Below, piece by piece: positions 27,969 to 39,959 of a DNA stretch of 64,000 nt. Positions within the stretch are counted from its first letter, which is position 1; each line of letters opens with the position of its first letter. The translations under genes and the position numbers were made by a program. The DNA lies in the NCBI GenBank assembly GCA_030141605.1, contig JAQGDQ010000162.1, forward strand, positions 60,001 to 124,000. Direction: 5' to 3'. Below the pieces are notes generated by a model. The model did no database searches. It was not told the DNA's origin and was given only the letters and a program-made list of their open reading frames with translations. This stretch comes from Tubiluchus corallicola. Taxonomy: Eukaryota; Priapulida; Priapulimorpha; Priapulimorphida; Tubiluchidae.

Positions 27969-27999
<31 letters not shown>

Positions 28000-30900
28000 A
28001 ATAATAACTTATCAATGTCATCATGTTAAGTTTTATGCAAAGATTAATTTTTCCTTGCTGACATTAATTCAGGAGGAAAGAAGAGGTCCACTCTATCACT
28101 GTTACATCAAAATGCAACAAAAGTTTTAAACCAAAAATGGAGAATTATCAAGAACCCAAGTCACGAAAGCTGTTCACATCGTTATCATGTAAGCTTGCCA
28201 TCTTCCAGGCCTGTGCAAATCATGCAAATAGGTTGGAAACTAAACTGTGTTCAATTCAGTTTCAAACTTTGTTCAAATATTTAACTAAACTGAATTAGCC
28301 GACTTAAAAGTGTTGTCAATTATTGGCTGAGTTTGCATGTAACAATCGTGTGCATACTTCTGGAACAAATGAAGGCTATCCTTTATACTAACTTCAAAGA
28401 ACTTATTTAGATACTTGTTGCCCAAGTATAACAAGCTAATTTATGCACCATTCTCTAATAGTTTTTCTTTAAGTCTACACAAGTTTATCTTAACGGCAAT
28501 TTTCTATCACACATGCAAAAGAAATCAGCAAAAAACCTCCAAAAAACTTACAGTTCTTATGTGTTAATAGTCTCTGACATTTATTCAAACCTTACAATGT
28601 ACTTGTATGTATCTAAACAAAATTTTTGTATAATTAAATAGTAGCTCTTCCAAAACAAATTAGTGGAATTTCTATCTACTGAACTTAATGTTAGCTGTTA
28701 ACAATGGAGAATCCAAACAATAATAGAGAATAACATAAAAACAAAATTCAAACTAGAAAATATTTTTAACGTGAAACAGGATTTCTGAATTACCTACAGG
28801 TACCAAATTCATTATCAATCCTAGCTTCAGCTAATAAAGTACAATTACGGCCTGATTACGATGAAATCACAGAGCCTAAAATCACCTGTATACAATACAG
28901 GACCATTTGATACAGACGGTTGACTTTTACGACATTTGCCTACCGCATACCTGCAATCAGGGGTTAACAGAGGTACGCACGATTAACATCAGCCAGCGAT
29001 CGTAAAACACGCTACTACAGCACCTTCCTGGGTAATAATTTTATCAATTTATACAGCTGTTAACGCAACGCCAAAAAGGCAATGCTACTGTACGAGCTAC
29101 ATAAAGTGCAACGCTAATTGTAAATTCAGTATGGATGAAATTCAGGATAAACTGGAAAATTGTACCAATGATGATGCCAGCACTAACTGCACTATTGTTA
29201 ATTAAGTTTTAAGTTCATATTTAAATACAACGGGCAAAACAAGACAGTTATAGATAACAAAATGCACATTATAAGTCAAAGAAAACTATAATGATCTAAA
29301 TATCCTATTTTCCTTAAAAAAAGTTTTCATTTACAACAATAAAGGTAATGCCTGCCAGCAAACAGCCAGCAAGCAAAATAAACTCACCTAAATTGAGTTC
29401 TTATTACTTTTTCTGTTATCTTTCAGTTCAGCTTCTGTTTACTGAATGCACGTTTAGTTTAAGTATTTATTTTAAAATAAATTTCCCTGACTTTTCCTTG
29501 ACCAAACATTGATTTGCCACGACCAAGATAAGCAGAAATTACATTACCAAGAAAAATTTTTGTGTATGGACATTCATACATATACTGATATATAATGTGT
29601 CGGCACAGCTGCAGTAGTGCTAACGAAATTACACTAATCACATTAAATAAACTTTCTTAATACAAGCAATATTTTTGGAACAGAAATCGAAACTGGGAGA
29701 CTGCCACAGCAAAATTTCGTTTGAACACGAATCGCTGAGAAACATGTTTGGTAAAATATCAGTTCACGGTGATTATTTTTGCAAGTCTTTCCAATTTCCC
29801 TGACTTTTTGCCCCATTTTCTTCATTTTCCCTGACTTTTTAACAAATTATCTTTTTCTTTGACTTTTCCATGACTTTACAGGGTAGCCTGTATTTTCAAG
29901 GTTTTCCACGACTTTACCTGACCTTGGGAACCTGTTTCATTTCACTCAAGTTTTACAATAATGTAGTACAGCAAAAAAAATTCTATAGCAGGATGAATAC
30001 TATAGCTATAGTATTAAAAATATAATTATATATTTGATATAAATATAACATAAAAAAGAAAAGGCAACTGTAAATAATAAAAACACTGCCACATAGATTT
30101 AATTTCATGAAAAATCTGGCATAAAATATAAATATGGATAGTGACATAGGGGTGGCCTCTGGTCTTTCGCCACGCCAGCTCTATTTTCATTCCTTAATCA
30201 ATGATTATGTAATGTATGTTATTAAGTAAAACAAAGGGACAAATAAACTTATTGAAATGAATTGAATAGAAAAAAAAATTATGAGAAATAATGACAACCT
30301 TACCACAGCAGTATACCATCATTGACGCGTCTGTACAAGCTCTTGCCATCCGGGTCAATAGGAAGCAAGTGCTTCAAATCAGGATCATGACCCAAGTTCC
30401 TGGAAAACAAAACTCTTACTGAGAACAGCAAACATTTGCAGATTAGTAACTAGTTCACGTTTATAAAAAAAATGAACTAATATTTCTAAAACATGCTATA
30501 GTTTACAGTCACATTACCTTGCATATTGGTAATGATAACAATGACAACAATGATGATAAAAATGACAACAATGATGATAGCAATGACAAGAACAATGATA
30601 GCAATGACAAGGACAATGATAACAATGACAAGAACAATGATAACAATGACAAGAACGGTGATAACAATGACAAGAACAATGATAACAATGACAACAACAA
30701 TGATAACAATGGCACAAAAATAGCTTATTATGCCGTTAAATTTGATAGCAAAGTTTTGCTTGCACTACTTTTGCATAAACACAGAAAAATATGTCTTTAT
30801 GCTAGCCTCAAAGTATGTCGACCTCATTGGGACAACTACGGCCTGCCACTTAAAAGTTTTTCACAATTTTCTCATCTAATGACCGCCTTTCCGACCAGGA

Positions 30901-33900
30901 TATTTGGGGTTGACAGACATCAAATTACTGTTTTTACCCGAGTTTATTACTACTCACCAAAAATTCGTCAAAAGGTAAAACTTAAAATATACCACAAATA
31001 ATAGCATAAAGTTTCAAGCTATAATCAGTATATTCAGTAAGCTAGTGAAGAAATCTCTTTCTTTCCACGTGATAAGGAAGTATGAATAGCTCTATTGTTC
31101 AGAGAGAAAATCAATACTTTACATTTCAAGATTGCAAAAATCACGAACTAGAAAGAGATTTCTAAAACATGCTATAGTTTACAGTCACATTACCTTGCAT
31201 ATTGGTAATGATAACAATGACAACAATGATGATAAAAATGACAACAATGATGATAGCAATGACAAGAACAATGATAGCAATGACAAGGACAATGATAACA
31301 ATGACAAGAACAATGATAACAATGACAAGAACGGTGATAACAATGACAAGAACAATGATAACAATGACAACAACAATGATAACAATGGCACAAAAATAGC
31401 TTATTATGCCGTTAAATTTGATAGCAAAGTTTTGCTTGCACTACTTTTGCATAAACACAGAAAAATATGTCTTTATGCTAGCCTCAAAGTATGTCGACCT
31501 CATTGGGACAACTACGGCCTGCCACTTAAAAGTTTTTCACAATTTTCTCATCTAATGACCGCCTTTCCGACCAGGATATTTGGGGTTGACAGACATCAAA
31601 TTACTGTTTTTACCCGAGTTTATTACTACTCACCAAAAATTCGTCAAAAGGTAAAACTTAAAATATACCACAAATAATAGCATAAAGTTTCAAGCTATAA
31701 TCAGTATATTCAGTAAGCTAGTGAAGAAATCTCTTTCTTTCCACGTGATAAGGAAGTATGAATAGCTCTATTGTTCAGAGAGAAAATCAATACTTTACAT
31801 TTCAAGATTGCAAAAATCACGAACTAGAAAGAAAGACCTGATGTTGTCATTGTTACAACTGATGTTATTGTGATAACTATAATAAAAGAAGACAAACATT
31901 AAAACAATGAGATTTATACAAAAATACTGGATGTCTCAAGTGCCATAGTCACCATTAAAGAAAAGCACAAGTTTTTCTAACACCTAATGTTTACATAAGC
32001 ATAAAGCCTACATTAGATTAAAAGCGATCATGGAGGCCAAAGGACAGAAGTATAGCAAGTAAACTTTAAATAAATACAAAGGAAATACAGTAAAAACACA
32101 GAAACTAGAAAACAGCTTGAAAGAATAAGACTACTAAGCACACTAAGAATAGGATTACTACTTAATAATAGGTACTCTGACCTAATAATGAAAGAAAGAT
32201 GTTCTACAGGTTGTTCTTAACTGACTCTATACCGTATTTTTGGTTTCCATAAATAGCTTTAATTTGTTATTATTTCTACACATGTTCGTGTCAGAATGTC
32301 TAAGTTTTATTTTCTTTCCTATTTTTTAAAGTTATTTTTAAAAAGTGTGCATTACTGTAACAATTTTTTAAAATAAAATCATAGAGATGTTAAACAGATC
32401 ATTTGGTTCAAAGTCTGCCTTTTACACTAAAGGACAGCGCCAAATCTTTGCCGGTATATTACTGATTTGAAATCTTATTAATATAAGATACAAGAACACA
32501 TATGCCAACTCTTATCTACATGAAAAATTCCGTAATACAAACAAACGTTGGCAGTAAGTCATACGCACATTGCATAAGGGAGTATCTCCATAAAAGGGAC
32601 ATACAGAACTTCAGGCATTTTTTCTCTAATGACTAATCTACTTCCTTGTCCATCAATCATTATTATTCCAAACACACACCGGTCTCAGACAACGTTCATC
32701 ACTCATACGCCCCCCCCCCTTCACAGTATCCATGACTTTTTACATAAGCAGCTAGACCACCTTTTACCCTCTAGCCTTTCCAATGTGTAACACCAACACA
32801 TCCTGCATTAACAAAGCAAATATACTTATGCTGTTAGTCTGCTACACGTGCTTTATTAAAAATAGTGGATGGTAAAGATACGTGCTCTACGCCCAAAGAT
32901 TCTACTCAAACTACTGCTTTATTAATCAAAGTAAAAGTCAACATTTTGCAAGATCTTATATCAAGTGCAAACATAGTTTCACACATCCAGTGACATTACT
33001 ATAATAATAAATTAATATAAAGCTGCCGGCACAAACACTTCCATAGTAGCTACATTTTGAAAACCGGCTAAGTAAGTTTGCCCTTTGTATCATTAACCAG
33101 TAATACCAGACTGTACGGTTGTTAAACGAGTCTAAATAAATTTCTCTAATACGGTGATCAAAGTTTGCACAAGATAAATGAACCAGAACGCTTTTTCAAA
33201 CATTACGCAGTTCAACATTCTGTCACTTGCCTGCTAAAATTCTAGACGACCAGGAAAAGAGCATTTAACAAAAGTATAAAGTGTTCTTTTATTTTTACTA
33301 GGTTAGTTGTCAACTTTCTCTGTTTGCCAAGTCTCAAGTCTTTTACATGCACTTTTACTATAAGCGAGGCCTAATACTGATGGTTTTAGTAGGACTGGAA
33401 TCTTGCATAATAATAATAATAATAATAATGACGGCGGCGACGATGACGACCACAACAACAACAACAACAACAGCAACAATAATAAATAATAATGAAACAA
33501 CTGCCAGGCAGTGTTGTTAGCGACCACGAAAAAATTAATTGTGATGACGACCACAATCATCAGGAATTTTTAATTGCGATGCCGAATGCAATCAACTGAT
33601 TTACTACGTGATATACATAAATTCACAAATTCAAGCAAACCGGTACTTTTGTTTACACGTTTGGTTGTATTTGCATTTACGTATTCTAGACTTTGCCGAA
33701 GCTGTAGACTTTTCCATTAACTTTTCAAATTGACTTTCATACTTGATACAGTAGTTTCGGCCCACACAATTAAAATACCATTAGAAATTTTCCCATTGCA
33801 ATTCAGACTGCGTATGCCAGATAAGTGTTTGGCAAGTATTTATTTTATATCAAAATACAACTGCAAAATACTCTGTATGACTTTTGAAAACTATGAAGGT

Positions 33901-36900
33901 TAGAAAGAAATGATCACTCAGAATTACGATGTGATCACAATCAATGATCACATCTGAGAAAGAAACTGCAATGAATTTATGCGGTCACACAATTTGGTCA
34001 TTTTCGATTGCAGTCATTACAATCCTGCCATGCCAGGACTAAGTTTTCCTGATGGTCAGAATCTGTTTACCAGGTTAGGCCAAGCAAGCATTGCTTAATC
34101 AAATCATGAGGCAAAGTTCTGTGACACTCAACTATAGACTCCTATTAATAACATGCTTTACAATAATATGTTCAAGAAGTTTTTTATTTTATATACATCC
34201 AGATTTCAAACATAGCTAAAACGTCTTTCATAGATCAGTAGATCAGTGCCTCATCCAAATTTATTTTTCTTGATAATAAGCAAAGTTTTGGTCCCTCCAC
34301 AAGCACCTGCATTAATTAAATCAGTACTGTCACTGAGTGTAGAGTGTTAGTCCTGCATAACACTGACATCAGTGCAAAAATCAGAAATCGAATACACCTA
34401 CGTGTTAATCCAGTCTGAAAACGCCACTTCCTCCTCGTGTCTAACAGAGTGGGTTGTTCCCTCATTTGAGACCTCCGACATGCCGCCCAATGTGTCGAGG
34501 TTCGTGCGCTTTGAAACAAGCTTCTTGAACTTCGTGGCAATGTCTTTAGACCGTAAGCTGATGCACAGCTGCCAAATAGAAACTCAAATTAGCTTAGAAA
34601 ATAAGCGACACGCTTATTACTACTCATAGAAAAAAAATAGCAAAACTGGATCGTAAAAACACAGATTAAACCAGGCTTTAACGTGGATTATGAAGCAGCT
34701 CACTGCACACTACCAAAAGCACAGCCATTTTTCTTTTTCATAAACTCCGGCACACTACAAACAGGATTTCGGCATTCAGTGGCACAGCTTGATTAATAAT
34801 GTTTGTGGCAAAACTAGAACAATGCTCTTTACGAATGCTAATTCCCTATTATGAAAAAATGAACAGGTGTAGACTGTATGTACATCCTTGGTCTATGATA
34901 TCAAAATCATAATTAGTATGGCAAATGAAACTGCCTAAAGTGAACAGTGCAAACTATTATGCAAAACTAGCACATGTGACCACTCAGCCATGCACAATAC
35001 CATACTGCAAAAGAACACCGAAACATAACATTATCAAGCAGATTATAAATAAAACCAAAGTTCAGTGATATAAACATTGTTTCAGTTTTAGTCCTCCTTA
35101 ACTATGTCGAGTCAGAATCTTTTAGTTTTATTAATACTTTCATAGTACCCAAGCTTTCATAGCGAGACACGACAAACAACAGGACTATTTTTATTTATGC
35201 TAAAGCTCCACAAACCACTAAAATCCTTTTTGCAAAAGAAAAACAGAAATACACAGTCAGAGTCCCTACCTGCTCAAATTCCTCAAAGCTGAGTTTCCCA
35301 TTGCCTTCCCCTTCCTTGTCGAGGTCAAACTCTTGCACCAGTTGGCGAACACGGAATGGTGGCACTTTTATGCTCACAGAGTTGAGGGCATCGCCAAGTT
35401 CATCAACAGTTAGGTAGCCACTGCCATCAGCATCAATCTACAAAAGGTACAAAATTTGCTAGTACATGTAAATGAAAAATACCAATCAGCAATATAGTGG
35501 CCTGTTTCATACAACTAAAGGAGAACTAAGCCAACTCAGGTCATCTTCCTTTGCTACTGTTTTAACTCTAACTTATACAAACTGATGAAATAACTGACAG
35601 CTTTCACAAATTGTTTAACTTACATCTTTTCATTATAAATTCATTAACATTTTATTTGACATTTGACACCAATTTGACATTTTATCATTTGAATGAAATT
35701 AAACCTAAATGAAATTGTATGTTTTAAAGCAGTTTCAATCCAGAGTTCAGTTTTTTATAAACCCCATACACTAGAATATCTGGAGTAGAAAAAACACAGA
35801 TCTGATTCATTTCCTATTAAAACAATGTGAAAATTTTCTGGCACATGCATAACTGATGCACCAATGATTTTTCAGACCACAACTATAACATAAATCAGAA
35901 CAGGTCTACCTAAAGCAGAAAACTGAGTAATGTGGTTAAAACAATCAGATCAACTGAACGCCAGGCAACATATGGACCAAAGCATGCATAATTCACTAAA
36001 AGATCCAGAATTTAATGAGGTGTAAAAAAACCTAAAAGCTGTTATCAGTATGACTAATGGGACAGGCAATGCATGCTAAAATCCACAGTTTATCTGGCAA
36101 TCAGCAAAGGTAAAATTTACTTTTGGACATAGAAATCGCTACGCTATACCACAAAACTGAGCTCATAAAAGCTACACCTGGATCACATATATCTTAATTT
36201 ATTTCAGTTTACTGTGCATCAGCAAAAATGATACTAGGGCTGTCACCTTTACACGCGCAAACAAAAGCATTTTGTTTGGTGACTCTACACGTTTACTGAC
36301 TTTTGTAAATGATAATCGGGTCCCTTCATCTTTTCTTTACTTATGACATAACCTAACAATAGCTGATGAACTGTTTTCTTTTACAAGATCATCATCGTGC
36401 ACACATATACAATGTGTACACAGTGTACATAATATTGTACACTGATAAACTTACTATGATCATTTATTTTTATTAATATGTATTTTCAGCTACTAGTAGC
36501 TAATACATTAGCGAGACGTATGCGAATTTATTTAATCCTGGAATTGAAGTATTGAACTAGTAGATAGACTACTAGCTTTGGACATTCCAAGTTGGTAATA
36601 ACCAGTGGTAGCTAGTCTGCACAGCCAAGCCTGACGTTTTTTCACCTTCCAAGTCTGTAACAGTAAATCACCCTTGATCACCTTTCTTACCTGTCCATCT
36701 AAAATTTCCCTCACACTGCAGTTGAAATTTTTGCATAAAAGGCTTCCTTTACGTAAAACAAGCACGCTAAAATAAGTGAAAATAGGGTATGCGACAGCTG
36801 TGGCTTACCCTGACTTTCTTAATTTTATAAAGTAGACAAATTCGCCAGAACTTTGCATTAACGGTGCCGTGTAAACGTTTACTCAATTTAACAAACATGA

Positions 36901-37598
36901 CAACCCTAGTCAAAAAACATCTTTTTCATTCCCTACCCACCTCAGACATATATATATATAACAGTTTTAAAGTCATAACTTCTCTAAATTCATATTTTAT
37001 AACTGTGCCATTTTTCCAATGATTTCATTGTGCCATTTTTACTAGTGGCATTTTACCGTGCACCAAAACGAATAAAAGAGAATTGGCAGTATACGAGTTA
37101 CATTAACTTTTGGTATGAATCCATCCTTACAACTCTTAGCACATATTTTCCGTATGAAGAGTGGGGTGGTGGCGACTGGTGACTTATCTTAGCCCATTAT
37201 CTTAGTTACACGAACACTACACCGACTAGCCAACAGGAGGCTGTCCAATACTTTACTACAAGATGCAATACAAAATTGGTGCTGATTATGGGTGTATTAT
37301 GCATTTATCTGTGCGCTTCTGCATATTTTCTTGTCTTTCATAGAACAGCTTTTATGTAAAAACGAAAATTGTTTATCTCCAATCCTTACATGAATCAGCG
37401 ATGAGTAATCCAACTTAGCTCACACGGTAATTAACAAAATTATTTAGACTTATTTTTTAAACTAAGCACGTTCTTGTATTTTTCTTTAAATTTTAATGTT
37501 ACATAATGCTAGCATCATTGTAACTTACTCACCGTATTAAATAGATGTGACAATTCTTCTCGCTGTTCGGCTGTCAACTCCAAATTCTCATCCGCCAT
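16546..37598 (-). CDS. Plastin/fimbrin, Ca-regulated actin-bundling protein (13 coding exons)
   Basis: Coding exons, 5' to 3' on the minus strand: 37533-37598, 35270-35437, 34402-34568, 30304-30399, 26389-26596, 25123-25308, 23661-23735, 22134-22347, 20776-20864, 20030-20219, 19254-19363, 17885-18028, 16546-16740 (stop TGA). All junctions have GT donors and AG acceptors, phases join, and the total is 1908 nt, 635 aa, against 630 in human plastin-3. EF-hand 1 (loop 24-35) is canonical; EF-hand 2 (loop ~64-75) has Glu at loop position 1. Two actin-binding domains of paired calponin-homology domains follow ([33 protein letters not shown]-like [57 protein letters not shown]). Each domain binds F-actin, so the monomer cross-links filaments in microvilli and cell cortex. 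The C-terminus ends in an Ala/Pro/Gly tail unlike the short human end. The introns hold many repeats, none breaking the frame. Confidence 0.97.
17240..17700 (-). repeat. Dispersed repeat family R1, copy B (plastin intron 12)
   Basis: Reverse-orientation copy. It starts with TTAAAGGAACGGACAAGTCA and ends with TTTGACTAATTACACGAGGC then GCTTATCACACTTTCAT, the mirror of copy A's two ends. The middle shares ATTTTCGGGTGCAGTGGTAG-type and GACGTTATTGGTGGAAGA-type blocks with copy D. Confidence 0.8.
18476..19148. mobile_element. Short inverted-repeat element flanked by TTAA (piggyBac-type MITE candidate), plastin intron 11
   Basis: The left end reads TTAA then CTCCTTCAAGACTGC and the right end reads ...GGTCCTGAAGGAG-like sequence then TTAA: TTAA at 18472-18475 and 19149-19152, with ends CTCCTTCARG inverted. 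TTAA target duplication is the hallmark of piggyBac-superfamily insertion. The 673-bp interior has no transposase ORF. The terminal repeat is short, so the assignment is tentative. Confidence 0.5.
20990..21180 (+). mobile_element. tRNA-derived SINE, plastin intron 8
   Basis: An RNA polymerase III A box, TAGCTCAGCTGG (20997-21008), is followed 31 bases later by a B box, GGTTCAAATCC (21040-21050), matching type-2 promoter consensus and spacing. The sequence does not fold convincingly as a functional tRNA and runs on into unrelated sequence, as expected for a tRNA-derived SINE head. The 3' limit is uncertain. Confidence 0.6.
21720..22080 (+). mobile_element. LINE 3'-end relic, plastin intron 8
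   Basis: Translation around 21775-21835 gives [18 protein letters not shown]-like residues, typical of the extreme C-terminus of non-LTR retrotransposon polymerases. AT-rich sequence follows up to near plastin exon 8. No longer coding. Confidence 0.4.
22890..23090 (+). mobile_element. LINE 3'-tail relic, plastin intron 7
   Basis: AT-rich segment ending GCTATATAAATAAATTTTAC then (ATTC)n, the usual 3' UTR and tail of CR1/L2-type non-LTR elements. No open frame remains. Confidence 0.4.
23855..24490 (+). pseudogene. Non-LTR retrotransposon (LINE) polymerase C-terminal fragment, plastin intron 6
   Basis: The open frame around 23892-24329 (about 145 residues) matches the C-terminal end of reverse-transcriptase polyproteins of Rex/CR1-like LINEs: [77 protein letters not shown]. 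The catalytic reverse-transcriptase and endonuclease domains are absent, so this is a 5'-truncated copy. It ends near 24490 in (TTAC)n tail repeats (AATAAATTACTTACTTAC). It lies antisense to plastin. Dead as an element; no host function is inferred. Confidence 0.8.
24702..25113 (+). repeat. Dispersed repeat family R1, copy C (abuts plastin exon 6 donor)
   Basis: Same orientation as copy A: GCGATAAGTACCAGTGTAAT and TTAGTAAAATCAATTTAAAG at the left, AGTTATGTCATAATTTTCAA in the middle, ACGCTAAGCGATGTATC at the right. The right end stops about 10 bp from the plastin exon 6 splice donor (25121-25122). Confidence 0.75.
25896..26039 (-). other. Candidate alternative first exon of plastin (or nested gene exon) in intron 5
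   Basis: On the minus strand an ATG at 26037-26039 opens a 48-codon frame ending in AAAAAG followed by a consensus donor GTAAGT at 25895. The exon-like segment is richer in CpG than its surroundings and encodes a basic, Arg-rich peptide with few acidic residues (starts MSTVMRSPK, ends FKIYQKK). It ends in phase 0 and plastin exon 6 starts in phase 0, so splicing between them would be in frame and yield about 448 aa lacking both EF-hands and most of CH1. It may instead be the first exon of an unrelated nested gene, or chance. No homologue recognised. Confidence 0.35.
27776..28008. repeat. Compound trinucleotide microsatellite, plastin intron 4
   Basis: Successive runs of (AAT)n, (AGT)n from ~27829 to ~27925, then (AAC)n to ~28000 and a few AAT units. 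The preceding sequence (TATCTGAATAAAAGAATAAT) resembles a retroelement 3' tail, which may have seeded the array. The long Tyr/Cys/Leu ORFs across it are artefacts. Confidence 0.95.
29478..29934. mobile_element. Relic of a repeat with iterated CCCTGACTTTT motif, plastin intron 4
   Basis: The motif TTTCCCTGACTTTT or a close variant recurs near 29483, 29797 and 29828, and the right end reads CCTGACCTTGGGAACCTG. In inverse orientation this is CAGGTTCCCAAGGTCAGG, the type of terminus seen in an abundant class of short inverted-repeat elements. The left end is not recognisable, so the copy is probably degraded. Confidence 0.45.
30150..30275 (+). mobile_element. LINE 3'-tail relic, plastin intron 4
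   Basis: CTTTCGCCACGCCAGCTCTA followed by AT-rich sequence ending AAATAAACTTATTGAAATGA, a typical non-LTR 3' tail. It stops about 30 bases before plastin exon 4. Confidence 0.4.
30483..31832. repeat. Two-copy tandem duplication, 676-bp unit, plastin intron 3
   Basis: Unit 1 is 30483-31158 and unit 2 is 31159-31832. By eye they are identical along their length, including identical translations of the ORFs inside. Each unit contains a minisatellite of AATGATAACAATGACAAG-like 18-base repeats (about 30530-30715 and 31206-31391). The duplicated ORFs (Asn/Asp-rich) are by-products of that minisatellite. Confidence 0.93.
33408..33494. repeat. Mixed trinucleotide tract, plastin intron 3
   Basis: (AAT)n, then GACGGCGGCGACGATGACGA, then (CAA)n and further AAT units. 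Same style as the compound array at 27776-28008. Confidence 0.8.
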
Positions 37599-39430
37599 CT
37601 TGACTGGGTTGTCGTCGGTATTTAGCAAAAACTTCCTGCTAAATGACGACGAAGAATAACCTTTTCCGCTTCGACCATGAAAACGTATCTATGATCAAAT
37701 TTGCTCAGACCGGTTCCGAAAAAACACGTGAGAATGGGATCAGGCCAGAACGCCTGCAGAATGGTTTGGCAAATACAGTGTAGGTAAAAATTTTTATTAG
37801 TGAACATGAAAGTTTATCAAAGTTAGAACAACGATATGAAACACTGTAGAATGCAGAGTCTGCAAAAATAGTGTAAAAGACAAATGTAAAACTACTGCTA
37901 TTTATCAATGCAAAAACATTCCAAACTGACCAGGATTAAACTTAGCCTATGTACAAGTCATAGACGTCTTGAAATGCTATAACCATTTTCATTCCGCATT
38001 AATTATTCATCAAAATGTCAAAAATCTACTTTTAAATTTTGTTTCAAAACTAACATATTTTAAAAAAGCTAGAATTTAGCATGTCACACACAAAGACAGC
38101 TCATATGGTGCGTAAATAAATAAATCATTGTTACCTACTAACTTCGTTCTAGGATTGTAGCTAATACAAAATAATATTATATTTTCATTAACATCGAATA
38201 TGATCCCAACGTACACTGCAAAACAAATCCACACTGCATGGACATATTAGGTAGTTTTTTACAAATGCAATATTATAGTGTCACAAATAGTGGTGAGCAT
38301 TAAACATTCAAGTTTGCATGTTTGAATAAAAGTTGATCAAAAGTTCTAATTCAACTCAATTGAGTTTTTCCAGTTCCAACTTGATTCGCACCTAAATTTA
38401 TAGATTAATTCGAGTAGTTCACCACTTTAAGCGCATTCCATTTTTTATCAGCGAAATTTTTAAAAGAACGAAAACAGCACATGCAATCAGCAAAATTTAG
38501 CTGCAATTTCCGTACACAATTTATAAACAAATATTAGTGTTAGAATGTGAAAGAAAGCTCTTCTGAGATTTGCCATCTTTAATATGAATGCCCTTTATAG
38601 TCTCATATTATTTTTATTTCAGGAGCTTTTGACTAATAAGACTTTTCAGCAGAATGGATTTGCTGCTAACCTGAGAGTCAGCAAACAATCTATTCCACCC
38701 ACGAAGCCCATTGGGGCGAAAGGTCCTGAAATAGATAAATAATCAATGTGAGACAATAAAGGGCATTCTCGTTTTTATGATAAATATTAATGTTTTTACT
38801 GCATACAAAATCAAGCAACATGAATGCTCTTAGCGATACTGCCTTTCATTAATGCTTGGAGTACCTTTAAAACAGAAGTAGATTTCGATTTGGATTCGAG
38901 TTCGAAAGTCAGATATTTGATTCGATTGGAATTTGCTTTCTGACAGAGAATGTTCATTCCTAGTCAGAAATGTTCTGAACAGCATCCAGTGATAGAACCA
39001 TAAAACATTTCATCACAAAACCGAAATGCTCAACAGGCGAGGTTTGTAAACTTATGTTTTAAACCTTGGTACTACCAAAGCAAAGAAATCCCAAGAATTC
39101 AAGTCTTCTCTGCGTATGCACCAGTTCGTGGTAGTTAGGATCATCTTAAGAGATGAGCAATATGAGCACAGAAGAAAAATGTGATCTGTCTTTGATCCTA
39201 TGTTATTAGCAAGTCAGGGATGATAAAGTTTCAATAAAATATCATTTTCATATAATCTGTTTTTGTTCCATTGGCCTTAATAAGAGCAATTTGTGCTTAA
39301 GTTGGTTCAAAATTCTTGATCATACTTAATCTTACTGTTTTTCATTGAGTTATTATTTATTTATTTATATTTATTTACTCTTATTTATTCTCAGCAACTT
39401 TAACTCTTAATAACTCCTAAGTATTTCAAG
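37599..39430. other. Plastin upstream region
   Basis: Spacer upstream of the plastin ATG (37598). It must hold the promoter and 5' UTR; no TATA box or conserved element was assigned. No coding sequence recognised. Confidence 0.4.
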
Positions 39431-39800
39431 CTAGGGTCACCAAACTCGCAGGGTTTGTAGCCCTGCGCATGGAATGTACAACTGTATGGTGACAATTGGC
39501 CACTGATCAAGGGGGGAAGGGCATGGACGTCAGTCACTTTTTCCTTTAGGTCGCATCTCTTCCTAGAGCTTTTGATTTCTTGAAATTTTTTTCACAAGTA
39601 TTTGGGCACTGTGAGGGGAGGTGTGTACCAGGGATTTTAAAAAGCTTGCAAGTTTTAAACGCCCGAGGGAGGGGCCAAAATGCAAAATTTGGGGTCCCCT
39701 CAGTTGGTGACCTCTTAGATATTGAGGGCTAGGGACACAAAATTCACAGGGTACACTCATTGGGCAAAGTTATCTACGTATACGGTGACCCGAGTTGCTG
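39431..39800. repeat. Diverged ~300-bp repeat pair
   Basis: CTAGGGTCACCAAACTCGCA followed by GGGT at 39431 recurs as CTAGGGACACAAAATTCACA followed by GGGT at 39729, offset 298 bases. A further partial match, CTAGTCGCCACAAATTCACA followed by GGGT, is at 60124-60145. Non-coding dispersed repeat. Confidence 0.5.
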
Positions 39801-39959
39801 GGTCAAAGGTCACGGAGCGGGCTTGTCTTCATTTATTTTTCTTTAGAATCCATCTGCTCTATAGTTTTTAAGACAATATTTGATATGTGGTTAGGCGGGG
39901 ACAGGTTGTTGGATATGGCAGAATATTGGTCATTTGGAAAGAGGTAAAAATTTACCCTA

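Noticed and set aside
27665-28024. Long poly-Tyr/Cys/Leu ORFs
   Set aside because: Products of the trinucleotide microsatellite inside plastin intron 4.
30509-31677. Asn/Asp-rich 160-181 aa ORFs and reverse Leu/Ser-rich ORFs, present twice
   Set aside because: The Asn/Asp part is minisatellite; the remaining ~75 residues have no family features and the copies are a tandem intronic duplication. Not called as genes.
33920-33960. Small palindrome GATGTGATCACAA...TGATCACATC
   Set aside because: Ten-base arms in AT-rich intron; too little to claim an element or operator-like site.
36532-36765. 77-aa minus-strand ORF in plastin intron 1
   Set aside because: It contains a donor-like GTAAGA, but the peptide has no recognisable features and its phase does not connect usefully with the plastin exons.
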